This document shows, in pieces, positions 22,270 to 35,239 of a stretch of DNA of 64,000 nt (position 1 is the stretch's first letter; the number at the start of each line of letters is the position of its first letter). The DNA lies in NCBI GenBank assembly GCA_000149265.1, contig CH003067.1, forward strand, positions 1 through 64,000. The letters run 5' to 3'. The notes below the pieces were generated by a model. The model worked only from the letters and a program-made list of their open reading frames with translations, searched no databases and was not told the origin of the DNA. This DNA is from Ciona savignyi. Taxonomy: Eukaryota > Chordata > Ascidiacea > Phlebobranchia > Cionidae. A program made the translations under genes and the position numbers.

Positions 22270-23503
22270 AATTATGGGTCCCAATTGAAAAATTGGGACA
22301 CATATTGTTTTTGTCCGTTTTTTTTCGTTTTTTTTTCGTCAAAGGTTTGACAGGCATGGCATGTCGCCCCGACATCTACCAGAAGGAATAATGGAATCGT
22401 TATGAAACTTAGCCGTTTGTTAGACCACATGGTCTAGATATGCAGAAACCAAATTTTTGGGTGATAAATCAAGGGGAATTCCCCTGGGAGGTTAAAAACC
22501 AAAACGGTATTTTTTATAAAAAGCTTAGCTTTTTGTGGCATAGCGCTTAAACGGCTGCTCCAATTTGCATAAGATTTGGTGGAATGTAAGTGCATTAGGC
22601 ACTGATTTAACACTTGGAAGAAATAAAAAATTTACCTGGAAAATACCCTAAAAATAAGATTTTGTTCTCAAATCATGATTGTGACAGGCGTGGCATGTCG
22701 CCCCGACATCTACCAGAAGGAATAATGGAATCGTAATGAAACTTAGCCATTTGTTAGACAACATGGTCTAGATATGCAAAAACCAAAATTTTGGGTGATA
22801 AATCAAGGGGAATTTCCCTGGGGGGTTTAAAACCAAAACGGTATTTTTTATAAAAAGCTTAGCTTTTTGTGGCATAGCGCTTAAACGGCCGCTCCAATTT
22901 GAATAAGATTTAGTGGAATGTAAGTGCATTAGGCACTGATTTAACACTTGGAAGAAATAAAAAATTTACCTATGGAAATACCCTAAAAAATAAGATTTTG
23001 TTCTCAAATCATGATTGTGACAGGCATGCCATGTCGCCCCGACATTTACCAAAAGGAATATTGGAATCGAAATATAAAATTTAACATTTGTTAGACAACA
23101 TGGTCTAGATACGCAGGAGCAATATTGTGGGTGACAAATCTAGGGGAATTCCTCGGAGACGTCAAAATCCAAAACGGTTATTTTTCTAAAAAAATATAGC
23201 TTTTCGGAACATAGCGTTTAACCGGCTGCTCTAATTTTGATCAGATTTGGTGGGATGCTATATCGTTAGCCACCCTGTGTCACTTAAAACAAATAAACAT
23301 TTACTTAGGGTAACATCCTTAAATACGAAGATATGTTCCTGACTCATGATTGTGACAAGCATGCCACATTGCACTGACATCTCCAACAAGGATTCGTCAA
23401 ATCGGATTAAAACTTTAAGAATTGATAGTTAACATGACCCACATATGTAAAAACATAAACTTATTTACCAAGCACATGGGGAATTCCTCGAAGCCATGAA
23501 AAA
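22270..23503 (+). mobile_element. Helentron/Helitron-like element, 5' portion with four tandem units
   Basis: It starts after TTA at TGGGTCCCAATTG, a small hairpin (TCCCAATT/AATTGGGA) followed by ACACATATTG. Four tandem units of about 335 bp follow, each opening TGACAGGCATGGCATG or a close variant (22348, 22682, 23018, 23353). Each unit has a palindrome near GGGGAATTCCCC. It is cut at 23504 by the reversed 3' end of another element. Confidence 0.75.
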
Positions 23504-26387
23504 CTAGAGAGTGTCAACCACGTGTTTAACCACCACTATTTGTAAACCACATGTTGTAGGCCATATACCCATGCTACAGGGTCCCCAACCACAATTTGTA
23601 TTTTATACACTGAGTATATGTAGTTTGTTTCTGCAAGCATAAACGCATGGGTCCCAGAGTTATCAAACCAAACTTTTTTTCCATGTCTAGTTAAAAAAGA
23701 ATAAACGTCTTATATTTACGAACATTTTCACCACAAATATTTTAAATTAAACCTTCTTTTCAAGCGCTGAAGTGAAATGAAGCTAAATTGCCAAAACAGC
23801 CCGATTTAGTTTTTCATGTGTCAGGGAATTCCCCTAGGTTTAGTAGATAAGTTACTGTTTTTACATATGTGGGTCATGTTATGTAACAATTCTTAAAATT
23901 TTAATCTGATTTGTCGACTGCTTGTCTTATTTGTCAGTGCGATATGGCATGCCAGTCACAAACATAATTCAGGAACATATCGTCGTTTTTAACGTAATTA
24001 CCCTATGTAAATGTTTTCTTTCTTTTAATTGGCACAAAGTGTCTATAATAGTCCAACATTTCGCCAAATCTGATCAAAATTAGAGCAGCCGTTCAAGCGC
24101 TATATGCCCCAAAAAGCTAATTTATTGGAAAAAAACCTTTTGGATTTTAACGTCTCAGGGGAATTCCCCTGGATTCATTACCCAAAATTTTGGTTTATTC
24201 GTATCTAAACCATGTTCTCTTACAAATGTCAAATTTTCATTGCGATTCCATTATTACTTTTGGCAGATGTCGGGGCGACATGGCATGCTTGTCACAATCA
24301 TGATTTGAGAACAAAATCTTATTTTTAGGGTATTTCCCTAAGTACTTTTTTTATTTCTTCTAAGTGTTAAATCAGTGACTTATGCACTTACATTCCAGAA
24401 AATCTGATTCAAAATTTGGAGCACGCCGTTCAAGCGCTATGCCCCAAAAAAGGTAATTCTTTAGGAAAAATACCTGTTTTGGTTTTTAACGTCCCAGGGG
24501 AATTCCCCTGAATTTATCACCCAAAATTTTGGTTTTTGCATATCTATACCATGTTGTCTAAAACATGTTAAATTTTTATTGCGATTTTATTAGTCTTTCT
24601 GGTAGATGTCGGGGCAACATGGCATGACTGTCACAATCATGATTTGAGAACAAAATCTTATTTTTTAGGGTATTTCCCCCGGTAATTTTTTTATTTCTTT
24701 TAACTTTTAAATCAGTGCCTAATGCATTTACATTTCAGAAAATCTGATTTAAATTGTAACATCCGTTCAAGCGCTATGCCCAAAAAAGTCAATTTTTTTA
24801 GAAAAAAATACCGTTTTGGTTTGTAACATCACAGGGGAATTCCCCTGGATTTATTACCCAACATTTTGGTTTCTGTATATCTAGACCATTCAGGGGAATT
24901 TCCCTTGGACGTTAAAAACCAAAACGGTCATTTTTTTTTAAATTAGCTTTTTAGGCCATAGCGCTTAAACGGCTGCTTCAATTTTAATCAAATTTGGTGG
25001 AATGTTAGTGCACTAGTCATTGATTTAACACTTAAAAGAAATAAAAAATTACCCAGGGAAATACCCTAAAAATTAAACTTTTGCTGGTAAATGATAATTG
25101 TGACAGGCATGCTATGTCGCCCCGACATCTACCAGAAGGGTTAATGGAATCGCAATAAAACTCGGTGATTTGTTGGACAACATGGTCTAGATATGCAGAA
25201 ATCAAAATTTTGGGTGATAAATATAGGGGAATTCCCTTGGGACGTTAAAACCAAAACGGTATTTTTTCCAAAAAAATAGCCTTTTTTGGGCATAGCGCTT
25301 GAACGACCGATACAATTTGAATCAGATTTGGTGGAATGTAAGTGCATTACTCACTGATTTAACACTTAAAAGAAATAAAAAAATTACCCAGGGAAATACC
25401 CTCAAAATCGGATTTTGTTCTCTAATTATGATTGTGACAAGCATGCCATTTTGCCCCGAAATCTAGCAAAAGGAGTAATGAAATCGCAATAAAAATTTGA
25501 CATTTGTAACAGAACATGGTCTAGATATGCAGAAACTAAAATTTTGGGTAATGAATCTAGGGAAATTCCCCCGAGACGTTAAAAACCAAAACATTTTTTT
25601 TCTAAAAAATTCGATTTTTTGGGCATGGCGCTTGAACGGCTGCTCTAATTTTGATCAGATTTGGTTAAATGTTAGACCATTAGACACTTTAGGCCAATTA
25701 AAAGAAAGAAAACATTTGCTTAGAGTAATTCCCCTAAAAACGAAGATATGTTCCTGAATTATGATTGTGACAGGCATGCCATATCGCACTGACATCTCCA
25801 ACAAGGAGTCGACAAATCACATTAAAACTTTAAGAATTGTTACAAGCGCTTAAAAAAGTTTAATTTAAAACATTTAAGGTAAAATGTTCGTAAATTAAGA
25901 TGTTTATTCTTTTTTTAAACTAGACATTGAAAAGAAGTTTGGTTGGACAACTATGGGACCCATGCGTTTATGCTTGCAGAAACAAACTACATACTCAGTG
26001 TATAAAATACAAATCGTGGTTAGGGACTCTGTAGCATGAATATATGGCATGCAACATGTGTTTTACAAATAGTGGTGGTTAAACACGTGGTTGACACTCT
26101 TTTGGGAGTAGTTCATTTCAATACAGCACTTTAAAAAAGCTTTAATTTAAAACATTTCTGATTAAATCTTTGTAAATCCATCACGATTGTTCTTTTTTAC
26201 CTACACATGGCGAAGAAGTTTGGTTTGATAACTATGGGACCCATGAGTTTATGCTTGCAGAAACAATAACTACATACACAGTGTATAAAATACAAAATGT
26301 GGTTAGGGACCCTTTAGCATGAATATATGGCATGCAACATGCGTTTTACAAATAGTGTTGGTTAAACACGTGGTTGACACTCTCTAG
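23504..26387. mobile_element. Head-to-head pair of Helentron-like elements with two 3' ends
   Basis: The left edge starts CTAGAGAGTGTCAACCACG and the right edge ends CGTGGTTGACACTCTCTAG. Tandem units run on the minus strand from the left and switch to the plus strand near 24890, so two elements are fused tail to tail without a 5' hairpin. A third, damaged 3' end lies near 26078-26100. Confidence 0.7.
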
Positions 26388-27123
26388 TTTAACTCGTTTC
26401 TTGTTGGCGACGAATGTGAATGTCAAAAATAGCGAACACGATTGTTGTTTAAATGTGATATGTTTACTGGCACATCTAATTACCTGGGTTGGGCCATATT
26501 CTTATTTAGTTAATTTTATACATGAAAATCTATATTGCGAAAACTTATTCAAAGCTTGTTCGTACAAAAAAAGTGCTTTAGGTCGATATCAGTGTGTGGG
26601 ACATTATAACACCGTCGGGAAGTACGGTAGTGTTGCTCAATGGTGTACATGAAACTTAAAAACAAAACGGTTAAAAACATACATTGTCTGGTGGCCAACA
26701 TTGTCTGGTGACCATGGTGGGCTCGTCCCTACAAATCTATGATAAAACAACAAGTATCAACCAAGTGTTGAACAACAGTATTTGCAACACACATTTTAAC
26801 GATATTAATATTTCTGCACACAGAAAAAATAGCAATCTAAATTGAATATCAATATTATATGAAAGAACTATATTCTCAAGAGATGACAACAATAAAAGAT
26901 GAAAAAACATCTAACAACTCTGATGTTCTAAAAGGTAATTCTTTATTTTTCCCTTCTTTTTTAAAGTTTTAGTAGTCTTAAGTGTATAAAGTAGTCTCCT
27001 TCGGTCGACATTATGCCAACAAAATATTATGGCATTCAACGTGTCTGTCCGCTGTTACTTCCTGTCGAATACTGATACACCTGAACGTTGTTTCTGGTCT
27101 ACAAGTTTACTCTCTACATTCTT
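26388..27123. other. Intergenic stretch
   Basis: It contains a weakly matching piece of the Helentron-like 3' region near 26750 and a short direct repeat (ACATTGTCTGGTGGCCA, twice, 26682-26715). No gene is seen. Confidence 0.45.
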
Positions 27124-28395
27124 TTATGTGTCCACGCATCCACATGTGCTTAGGATTGATGCTATTCCGGTCAGAACTGAAGCAACCCACGCGAGATAGA
27201 AGGAATAGCCGAAGTCAATCGATCCAATAAACGAGCTTTGTCCGCTCATTGCTTCCTTGGTAAGCTCCTTGCTAAACGCGGTGCCAAACTGGTCGCTCCA
27301 CACGATAGGATTTTCGACAACTTTGCTCTGGGGGATGTAGTAAGCCAACAACCCGCTAAGCACAAATACTTCTGTGAGGAACACGTTAAACGCATACGTT
27401 GTCATTTCGATATACAAACATTTCATTGAATCAAATTATGTATTAATTGTACTGCTATAGATTAATTGTGGCCTTGGTGTGGCATGTCAGTTCATAGGAG
27501 TAAACAAACTGTCTTTTTGACGACTTTAAAGGATATGATATACAAGTTTTTTTATTAAAATAGGGGAAATGTGGAGAAATATCAAATGCACAATCGTAAC
27601 AATACCTTACGATTACTCAATGGGTGGTTCACACCGATAACTGTCAGATTACTTAGCGCCAACCGTCAGGTTACTGGAGTTCCTTTTGTGTTAGTATAAC
27701 CCATTACTTCAATGATGGTAGATGCGCTTGCCCGATGGCACGACAGACTAACTACCAACCAGTTTAAATTATAAAATCATTCGGCTAAAGGTGACTCACA
27801 AAACCACCAAGTTATTCTGCCGGTTTTCTCGTAACAATGTCCCAGTACATACCTGCAAATAAAAGAGTGACTGCTCCAATGCAGTTGTAGGTGACTGCAG
27901 CCGCCTTACGCCGGATGCTAATAATAATGAAAATAACCCCCACAACGAGAAGTAGCAAGGAGCAAACAAAACAGTGGATCGTGTTTTGGACAAAGTATTC
28001 CGTCGAGCTAACTAGAAAATACAAGGCTTAACATAGCGTGAGAATAGTTATAATAAAGTATCTTTGGTATAGGTACTAGCAATATTTTTTACAGTGTTGC
28101 ATGTAAAGTCGATATTATTTGACTTACTAGTTACCGCAACCGACTTTTCGGTGGTAAGAATAAAGTACGAGTATTTGAAAAGCCCCAAATTAAAACAAAA
28201 TTTTTCTTTTATCTCTTTCAACCTGTTGTTTTCATCCACACACGCCTGTAGATACAAGAATAAACATTAAAGCAGTATAGGAATTCTCTACTATTTACGT
28301 ACCACTATCCAGTTGTTTGTTTCAAGGGAAGCAATAAGTAATAAGATCGCTATAACAGCAAGTACAACCGTCAACATTTGTGCAGTTCTTGCCAT
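27124..28395 (-). CDS. Claudin/PMP22/EMP-type four-pass membrane protein, four exons
   Basis: Coding exons on the minus strand are 28395-28303, 28245-28128, 28011-27853 and 27371-27124; all are GT-AG and sum to 618 bases (205 residues). TM1 is MARTAQMLTVVLAVIAILLL... ending in ETNNWIV. Exon 2 is the first extracellular loop with FCFNLGLFKYSY, a loose form of the W-GLW-C signature of the superfamily in which only the first Cys of the pair is visible. TM2 and TM3 are in exon 3 (IHCFVCSLLLLVVGVIFIII; TYNCIGAVTLLFAG). TM4 in exon 4 is GYSFYLAWVASVLTGIASIL, very like the EMP/PMP22 last helix. Members act in cell junctions, membrane traffic or as channel subunits. I cannot choose among claudin, EMP and channel gamma-like groups. 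Confidence 0.8.
27590..27765 (-). repeat. Diverged SINE in the last intron of the tetraspan gene
   Basis: GTCAGATTACTTAGCGCCAA, CCGTCAGGTTACTGGAG and TAACTACCAACCAGTTT follow SINE order on the minus strand with many changes and deletions. Confidence 0.55.
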
Positions 28396-28952
28396 GACCT
28401 AACTGTAACTTAATGTTTTGATATCTATAAACATAAAATTTAAAAGCGGCGGAAAAGGAAAATCCGAAAACTATATACCCATACAGAAAATCGTTCGAAA
28501 ATCTGAAAAACTATTGTCTATGCCTGAAGTAGTCCTATATTTAAGAGTCAGCGAAATCGCAAAAGAGAGGCATTAGCAAAATTGACGTTAAAATAAAAAT
28601 CCTTTTCTGGATTTACGATGACCTTTTTTAAGATAAAAATATTTACGTTCTCTCTCATAATATTTTTTCGGCCATTTTGTTTAGCTTTAGGCCATCTTTA
28701 AACGTTTAGTTATTATGTGAGACTGGTATTACAATGCGTGTCGCAAAACAAACAGAAAAAATACATTTCAATGTAGTTAAATGGCTTTGTTTAAAAACGT
28801 ATTTTTGAGCAAGGTAAAAATAATTACTTGTTACCATATATACGTATATTTTCTTTGCCGACTTTTTCAAGTTTATTGATAATGTGAAAATAATTACTTA
28901 ATATATGGAGCTAGTATTTTTAAACCAAACATGACATTCGTGTAGCATTTAA

Positions 28953-29001
28953 TATTTATGGGTCCCATTTGAAAAAATGGGACACATATTGTTTTTGTCC
29001 G

Positions 29002-29033
<32 letters not shown>

Positions 29034-30812
29034 CGTCAAACGCTTGACAGGCATGGCATGTCGCCCCGACATCTATCAGAAGGGATAATGGAATCGCAAT
29101 GAGACTTCGCCATTTGTTAGACAACATGGTCTAGATGAACAGAAACCAACATATTTGGGAGATAAAACCAGGGGAATTCCCCTGGGACGTTAAAAACCAA
29201 AACGCTATTTTTTTCTAAAAAAATAGCTATTTTGGGCATAGCGCTTGAACGACAGCTCCAATTTGAATCAGATTTGGTGAAATTTAAGTGCATTAGTCAC
29301 TGATTTAACACTTAGAAGAAATAAAAAATTTACCTAGGGAAATACCCTAAACAATAAGATTTTGTTCTCAAATCATGATTGTGACAAGCACGCCATGTCG
29401 CCCCGACATCTATCAGAAGAAATAATGGAATCGCAATGAGACTTCGCCATTTGTTAGACAACATGGTCTAGATATACAAAAACCAAAATGTTGGGTGATA
29501 AATCCAGGGGAATTCCCCTGGAACGTTACAAACCAAAATGTGACTTTTTTGGACATACCGCTTGAACGGATGTTACAATTTAAATCAGATTTTCTGGAAT
29601 ATAAGTGCATTAGGCACTGATTTAACAGTTAAACGAAATAAAAAAATTACCTAGGGAAATACCCTAAAAAATAAGATTTTGTTCTCAAATCATGATTGTG
29701 ACAGTCATGCCATATCGCCACGACATCTACCAGAAGGACTAATGAAATCGCAATTAAAATTGAACATTTTTTAGACAACATTGTATAGATATGCAAAAAC
29801 CAAAATTTTGGGTGATAAATTCAGGGGAATTCCCCTGGGACGTTAAAAACCAAAACAGTATTTTTTCTAAAGAATTAGCTTTTTTGGGGCATAGCGCTTG
29901 AACGGCTGCTCCAATTTGAATCAGATTTTCTGGAATGTAAGTGCATTAGTCACTAATTTAACACTTAGAAGAAATAAAAAAAGTACTTGGGGAAATACCC
30001 TAAAAATAAGATTTTGTTCTCAAATCGTGATTGTGACAAGCATACCATGTCGCCCCGACATCTACCAAAAGGAGTAATGAAATCGCAATGAAAATTTGAC
30101 ATTTGTAAGAGAACATAATCTAGATACGAAAAAACCCAAATTTTGGGTAAAGAATCAAGGGGAATTCCCCCGAGACGTTAAATTCCAAAAGGTTTTTTTC
30201 CAATAAATTAGCTTTTTGGGACATATAGCGCTTGAACGGCTGCTCTAATTTTGATCAGATTTGGCGAAATGTTGGACTATTGGACACTTTGTGCCAATTA
30301 AAAGAAAGAAAACATTTACATAGGGCAATTACGTTAAAAACGACGATATGTTCCTGAATTATGATTGTGACAGGCATGCCATAACGCACTGACATATCAG
30401 ACAAGGAGTCGACAAATCAGATTAAAACTTTAAGAATTGTTACATAACATGACCCACATATGTAAAAACAGAAACTTATCTACTAAACCTAGGGGAATTC
30501 CCTGAAACCATTAAAAACTAAATCGGGCTGTTTTGGCAATTTAGCTTCATTTCACTTCAGCGCTTGAAAAGAAGGTTTAATTTAAGACATTTGTGGTGAA
30601 AATGGTCGAAAATTTAAGACGTTTATTCATTTTTAACTACACATGGAAAAGAAGTTTGGTTTGATAACTCTGGGACCCATGCGTTTATGCTTGCAGAAAC
30701 AAACTACATATACTCGGTATATTGTGGTTAGGGACCCTGTAGCATGAGTATATGGCCTACAACATGTGGTTTACAAATAGTGGTGGTTAAACACGTGGTT
30801 GACACTCTCTAG
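28953..30812 (+). mobile_element. Complete Helentron/Helitron-like element with five tandem units
   Basis: The 5' end is ATTTATGGGTCCCATTTGAA with the hairpin and a long T tract. Tandem units open at 29045, 29392, 29699, 30034 and 30368. The 3' end has CTGGGACCCATGCGTTTATG (its TGGGACCCA is inverted relative to TGGGTCCCA at the 5' end) and finishes GTGGTTGACACTCTCTAG before TT. No transposase or helicase is encoded, so it depends on another element. Confidence 0.8.
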
Positions 30813-31052
30813 TTACTTAAATGAATTTCTTGGAAAACGTTACTTTACACTAAACAAATTCATTTATTTAATGAGTAAATCATTAATAGAGGCGAAAAAG
30901 CTAACAACATATTGGTGTATATTAGACACCGGTAGTTTCCAGAATTGTATTGGAAGAAAATAATGTTTCTCGACAACGGTGAATAAATCTTTTCTGTGAT
31001 TTCCCCAAACCGTTAGGATAGAAACAACACAGCCATCTATCCGATCCGACCA
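30813..31052. other. Short intergenic stretch
   Basis: No gene or repeat recognised between the transposon end and the next SINE. Confidence 0.4.
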
Positions 31053-31336
31053 GTAAGTCGGGTGGTTTAATGCGACGCCTTTCATCCGAAAGGTTTCAGA
31101 TAAGAAACTGGTCGCTGACGGTTGTATCCTTGGGCAAGGCACTTAACTGACAATGCCTGAACCCAGTGGATTAATGGGTAACTAAATTGAAGGAACGTGT
31201 GAATCATACACAACAAATCGCAATCGCTCCGGTAACCCGACGGTGGGCGCGAGATGATCTGACGATTGCCCGTGTGTTAATCTTCTTGGTTTTCTCATTC
31301 ACGGGAATAAACATAACTATCTTATCCTATCCATCT
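31053..31336 (+). repeat. SINE, near full length
   Basis: Head AAGTCGGGTGGTTTAATGCG, body AAATTGAAGGAACGTG and GGTGGGCGCGAG, tail ATCTTATCCTATCC. Confidence 0.85.
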
Positions 31337-32690
31337 AACCAGCATGCACTAATTTATTTTTCTGGCAATATGAGAAAACTAGCAAAATTGTGTTTTGTTG
31401 TTGAACAACTAACCCCTATGTATAAACGAAACACATTAAAATCTCTTTTAACAAATAGTTAGTGACGAATGCACATTAGGGCGACTCGAGCTCAAAATCA
31501 GATTTTAAAATGGAAAACACGAAACAAATCAGGTATTAACCAAGTCCTGCCCATGTCTTTAAAACTGCGCAGCATAACAAAGTCACTCTTATTAATTCCA
31601 ACACAAGCCACTTCTTGATGTAAACAAATCTATGGAATAACCCCAATGCGATTTTCGCCTAAATGTGCTGTTCTGAGGGTCTACCACATGTCTAGATAGA
31701 AGTCTATTGAAATAGAACAATGGTAATGTGATACTAACATCTGTACGGTCGTGTGACGAAATGATTTACGCCATATATACATTTACCAAACGTTTTAAAA
31801 GTAACAGTACTAAACTACATTTATAGCGTCGTTAACCACCTGGCGCAGTAATAAAGAACAAATCAACAGTAGACGTCATGTTTACACAGACCGTTTTGTT
31901 GCAGAGAGAAAAGGAAATTCCACCAAATGGTTGGTTTGTTACTTATGTAATAATTTAGTCATAAAGTTGTATTTATTGGTTATGTCAACATGATACTGGA
32001 AGGGACGTCCTTAACCAGATGGAAATTTACGATTAAACAACAATCGCCATTGTCTTTAGGGGCTATATTGCGAAATCTTAAAGGTGCCTTCTTTTCTGTT
32101 ACCATATCAACATCTTTGTACTAAACTGAGGACATGGTGGTTGGGTCATAGGTTTTCGTTGCCAATTTCCACACAAACACAAAATATCAGACGTAATTTT
32201 GCACAAGTACTTTTCAAAGCACGTAAAAATGACTTTTTCAAGTTTTAGTGTTAAGTTTTTTTATTTATATACCGTAAAACCTCTTGTTGTTAGTCTGCAG
32301 ATTTTTTTCAGTTGCAGTTACGTGCTCTTGTCCTATTAAGTGTATTAAATGTGGTAACTGAAACGTATGAATACAATATAAATAAAACGAACGATAAATT
32401 ATAAACACAAAAGAATGTGCGTTTTTTATTCGCCTGGCATCTAGGAATAATAACCACTAACTAATGACGAGTTATTACTTTGTCGGAATGCTTAACAACT
32501 TATAAGCGATACCGATAAACAAAATAAATGTACACATAATGAAAAAGCATTGAAATTCAAAATTTTGACACCGTCATCTTCAATTTAAGATGGGAAAGCA
32601 TTTTCAACTTAACACCTGAGTCAGCTATAAGAGTCATTAACTCTCGTGACGTCACATCGTACACACTATTGGCTCGTTTGCATATGGAAT
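31337..32690. other. Intergenic stretch
   Basis: AT-rich; I see no supported gene, and the open frames here lack domains and splice context. Confidence 0.4.
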
Positions 32691-32990
32691 TGAAGAGTGT
32701 AAACCACTCGTTAACCAACACTATGTTTAAAAACCATGCATGCAATATGTTTTTGCATACAGAAACTATTATACAAGCTGTATAACGTTTGTTTCTGTAA
32801 GCAGAAAATAAGGAGTTCATAAGTTGCCAATCCAAACTTAATATCCATGTTTTCGGAATGAAACGAATCTGTTGCCTGATTACCTAATAACTCTTAGTAT
32901 ACCTTATATAAAGTGTATAACGTTCGTTACTGCAAGCAGAAACTAATGTGTTTTTGAGTTACCAATCCTAACTTAATATATCCGTTTCTT
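32690..32990. mobile_element. Diverged 3' pieces of the Helentron-like family
   Basis: AAACCACTCGTTAACCAACA, TATAACGTTTGTTTCTG and a second TATAACGTTCGTTACTG with TGAGTTACCAATCC echo the 3' region of the elements at 28953 and 23504, in the 3'-end-left orientation. They sit exactly where exon 1 and the intron of the peptide-gene relic at 33016 should be. Confidence 0.5.
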
Positions 32991-33015
32991 CATTATGATT
33001 TTTATCGCCGATTAG

Positions 33016-33180
33016 GATGGAGCGAGAAAGACGTTCGACAGAACAACAGATGCTGGATTTTGTTTCCGCTGATGAGGAGATCACAGATAACCAAGAAGTG
33101 TTAACGTTCTTTTGAAGGAGCGGCGTTAGGCTTAGGTTTCGAACGTTTGCGTATCGAAATTAATTGGATTTAAAAACTGT
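33016..33180 (+). pseudogene. Exon 2 relic of the peptide-precursor family
   Basis: The acceptor TTAG|GATGG and MERERRSTEQQMLDF plus SADEEITDNQE are intact, then the frame leaves the family before RVKR and stops (33115). The remaining bases to about 33180 still align with a C-terminal region. No exon 1 is found upstream. Confidence 0.8.
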
Positions 33181-34130
33181 TCTTTTGAGCACATTCTGTA
33201 ACTTATTTCTTCTCTTTATATTTATATCACCTACAGGCTTAATGAATATCTAGAATTATAAACTCGCATCAATGTTATCGGATTCCATATAAATACGCCT
33301 TGATTTTAATGTTAACAAAGTTAACAATTCCGCAATAACAACCATGTAAATAAACAACCTTGATTAAAGCCAACCTGGCAACAATAACTTTATAAGCACC
33401 AGGTGTCTACACCAATTGGGTGAATTGGTGCAGAAATAAATAGGAAATTCCCTTAACAATGTTGCCTCGCATTCATCGTTAAGGAGATTTAAAATTGGTT
33501 CTGCATACTGCGCATCCACAAGGATGAATCACCCTTAATATGATTTATTTAGGCCTGTGTACTACACACTACACATTTATTTAGGGCTGAACACTACACA
33601 CTACACAGTGTGTAGTCATAAAACTATGTTCCAAACTCTGTTTGGAATTTAAATCCTGCTCTTTATACGCAGTAATTGTTTTCGTACAATGTAAAGTTTG
33701 AACTTTGAAATATAAACGCGCGCAGACTTTGATATGGTTTAATACACAGTTTGAATTCTCGCATATATCCGATCACAGACATTGTTCTCGTAACTTGGTT
33801 TCCGATATTTTGATTTATATATAGATATGTGTATATATATATATAAAATAATCACCAGAAACTGTGTATCATCGTGGTCGACAGACCTTATTTACAGTTT
33901 TATTGTAATGTTTTATAATGTGGTGTGAACGATAGGCTGTAGACTTTTACCGTTATTATTAAAACTGTATGGATGGCCAAGTGACGCAATTCGCCTAATA
34001 AGACATCGCAGACCAACACTAAACAGAAGGGAAGAAAAATAAAGGAAAAACTAGTTACAGAGGAAAACTGCTAAAGTAAGGGAGCTAACAGGCATTTACT
34101 TTATTACTATGTAGTTTTCCCCTTATAAAA
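33181..34130. repeat. 3' flank of the exon 2 relic plus short repeats
   Basis: To about 33540 it matches the 3' flank of the other units (GTGCAGAAATAAATAGGAA, GGTTCTGCATACTG). Near 33560-33620 are repeated ACTACACACTACACA and the palindrome ACTACACAGTGTGTAGT. The rest shows nothing clear. Confidence 0.5.
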
Positions 34131-34149
34131 AGGTTGATTATCGTCCGGA

Positions 34150-34310
34150 AATGACCAGTTGATAGTACCTTTTTTGTAGGACAACCTAAACAAAGTTATT
34201 AGGACAACGTAAACAGTATTAAAATTCGTTTACTTCTGTACTAAGTGTTTTTACAAAGTGAAAGTGATGTCATCGATTCGGATTTTTGCTGTATATTATC
34301 ATCTAGAATC
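34150..34310 (+). pseudogene. Promoter and exon 1 relic of the peptide-precursor family
   Basis: GTCCGGAAATGACCA, AATTCGTTTACTTCTGTACT and ATGTCATCGATTCGGATTTT (start at 34267) align with the upstream and signal-peptide region of the family, but the frame is lost within a dozen codons and no donor is left. A SINE follows. Confidence 0.65.
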
Positions 34311-34429
34311 TGGTTATTAAGTATTCACAAGGGGGCAGATTTAAAAACAGTCTTTGACGAACCAGCAAGCTTCGATAGCAGAACAAAGGGTTCACTTGCC
34401 AAAACGTTAGCGCGATTGACTCATATACA

Positions 34430-34690
34430 GAATCCATTAAAAACACACGGGTTAACACAAGGACAATCGTCAGATTACCTCGCGACCACCGTCGGGTTAC
34501 CGGAGCTGTTGCAGTAGTGTGTTGTGTATAATTCACACGTTCCTTCAATTTAGTAGAACCCATTAATCCGCTGGGTTCAGGCAGTGTCCGTTAAGTTCCT
34601 TTGCTCAAGGGCACAACCAGCTAGCTTGAGAACAGTTTCGTATACCTTCGGCTAAATGGCGACACACTAAACCACCCAAAACCCGTCGGA
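34430..34690 (-). repeat. SINE
   Basis: Minus-strand copy with the ACACGGGTTAACACAAGG side at left and GGTTTAGTGTGTCGCCATTT at the head; the ATCC tail is missing. Confidence 0.75.
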
Positions 34691-34979
34691 AAAAAAGGTA
34701 AATAGACCAAGGTGATGTTTTAAATATAAATAACGCAGCTTAAGTTTCGAGAACATTTTCCTGTGCGGATTCATGTCGGCGTTTAAACTCTGCATTAAAA
34801 CATAAACATTACTAGGCCTGCCCGCTTGTATATTTCAGAGTTCAAACTTATCAATGTACGAGAACAAGGCCTGTAAGCGTATAAACAGCAGAGTTCCAAT
34901 AGAGACTCGCCGAGTTATAAAGGCAGAGTTTGAAAAAGAGGTTTATAGCTACACAGCGGTATATACATCGTATAATGCG

Positions 34980-35227
34980 CGATATATTCATGTTTATCCC
35001 GTGAATGGGAAATTGCAATTAAAGGGGCCTTAACACCGCCGGGTTACCGAAGCTATTGCACTGTGTTGTATATGATAAACACGTTTCTTCAATTTGATAG
35101 AATCAATTAGTCTACTGGGTTTAGGCAAGGTTGGTTAAATGCTTTGCCCAAGGACACAGGCGAACCGTTATATATCTGCAACCTTTCGCTTAAAAGGCGC
35201 CGCACTTAAGACTAACCGGTCGGACAT
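34980..35227 (-). repeat. SINE with internal deletion
   Basis: Minus-strand copy: GATATATTCATGTTTATCCC tail side, a deletion before GCCGGGTTACCGAAGC, and head AGTCTTAAGTGCGGCGCC. Confidence 0.75.
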
Positions 35228-35239
35228 TTTTAATTCTAT

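Noticed and set aside
22348-26100. Regularly spaced repeats that could suggest a CRISPR-like array
   Set aside because: Units are about 335 bp, diverged and bounded by transposon termini; the genome is eukaryotic.
28894-29127. Minus-strand frame with a poly-lysine run
   Set aside because: It is the poly-T tract next to the 5' hairpin of a Helentron-like element.
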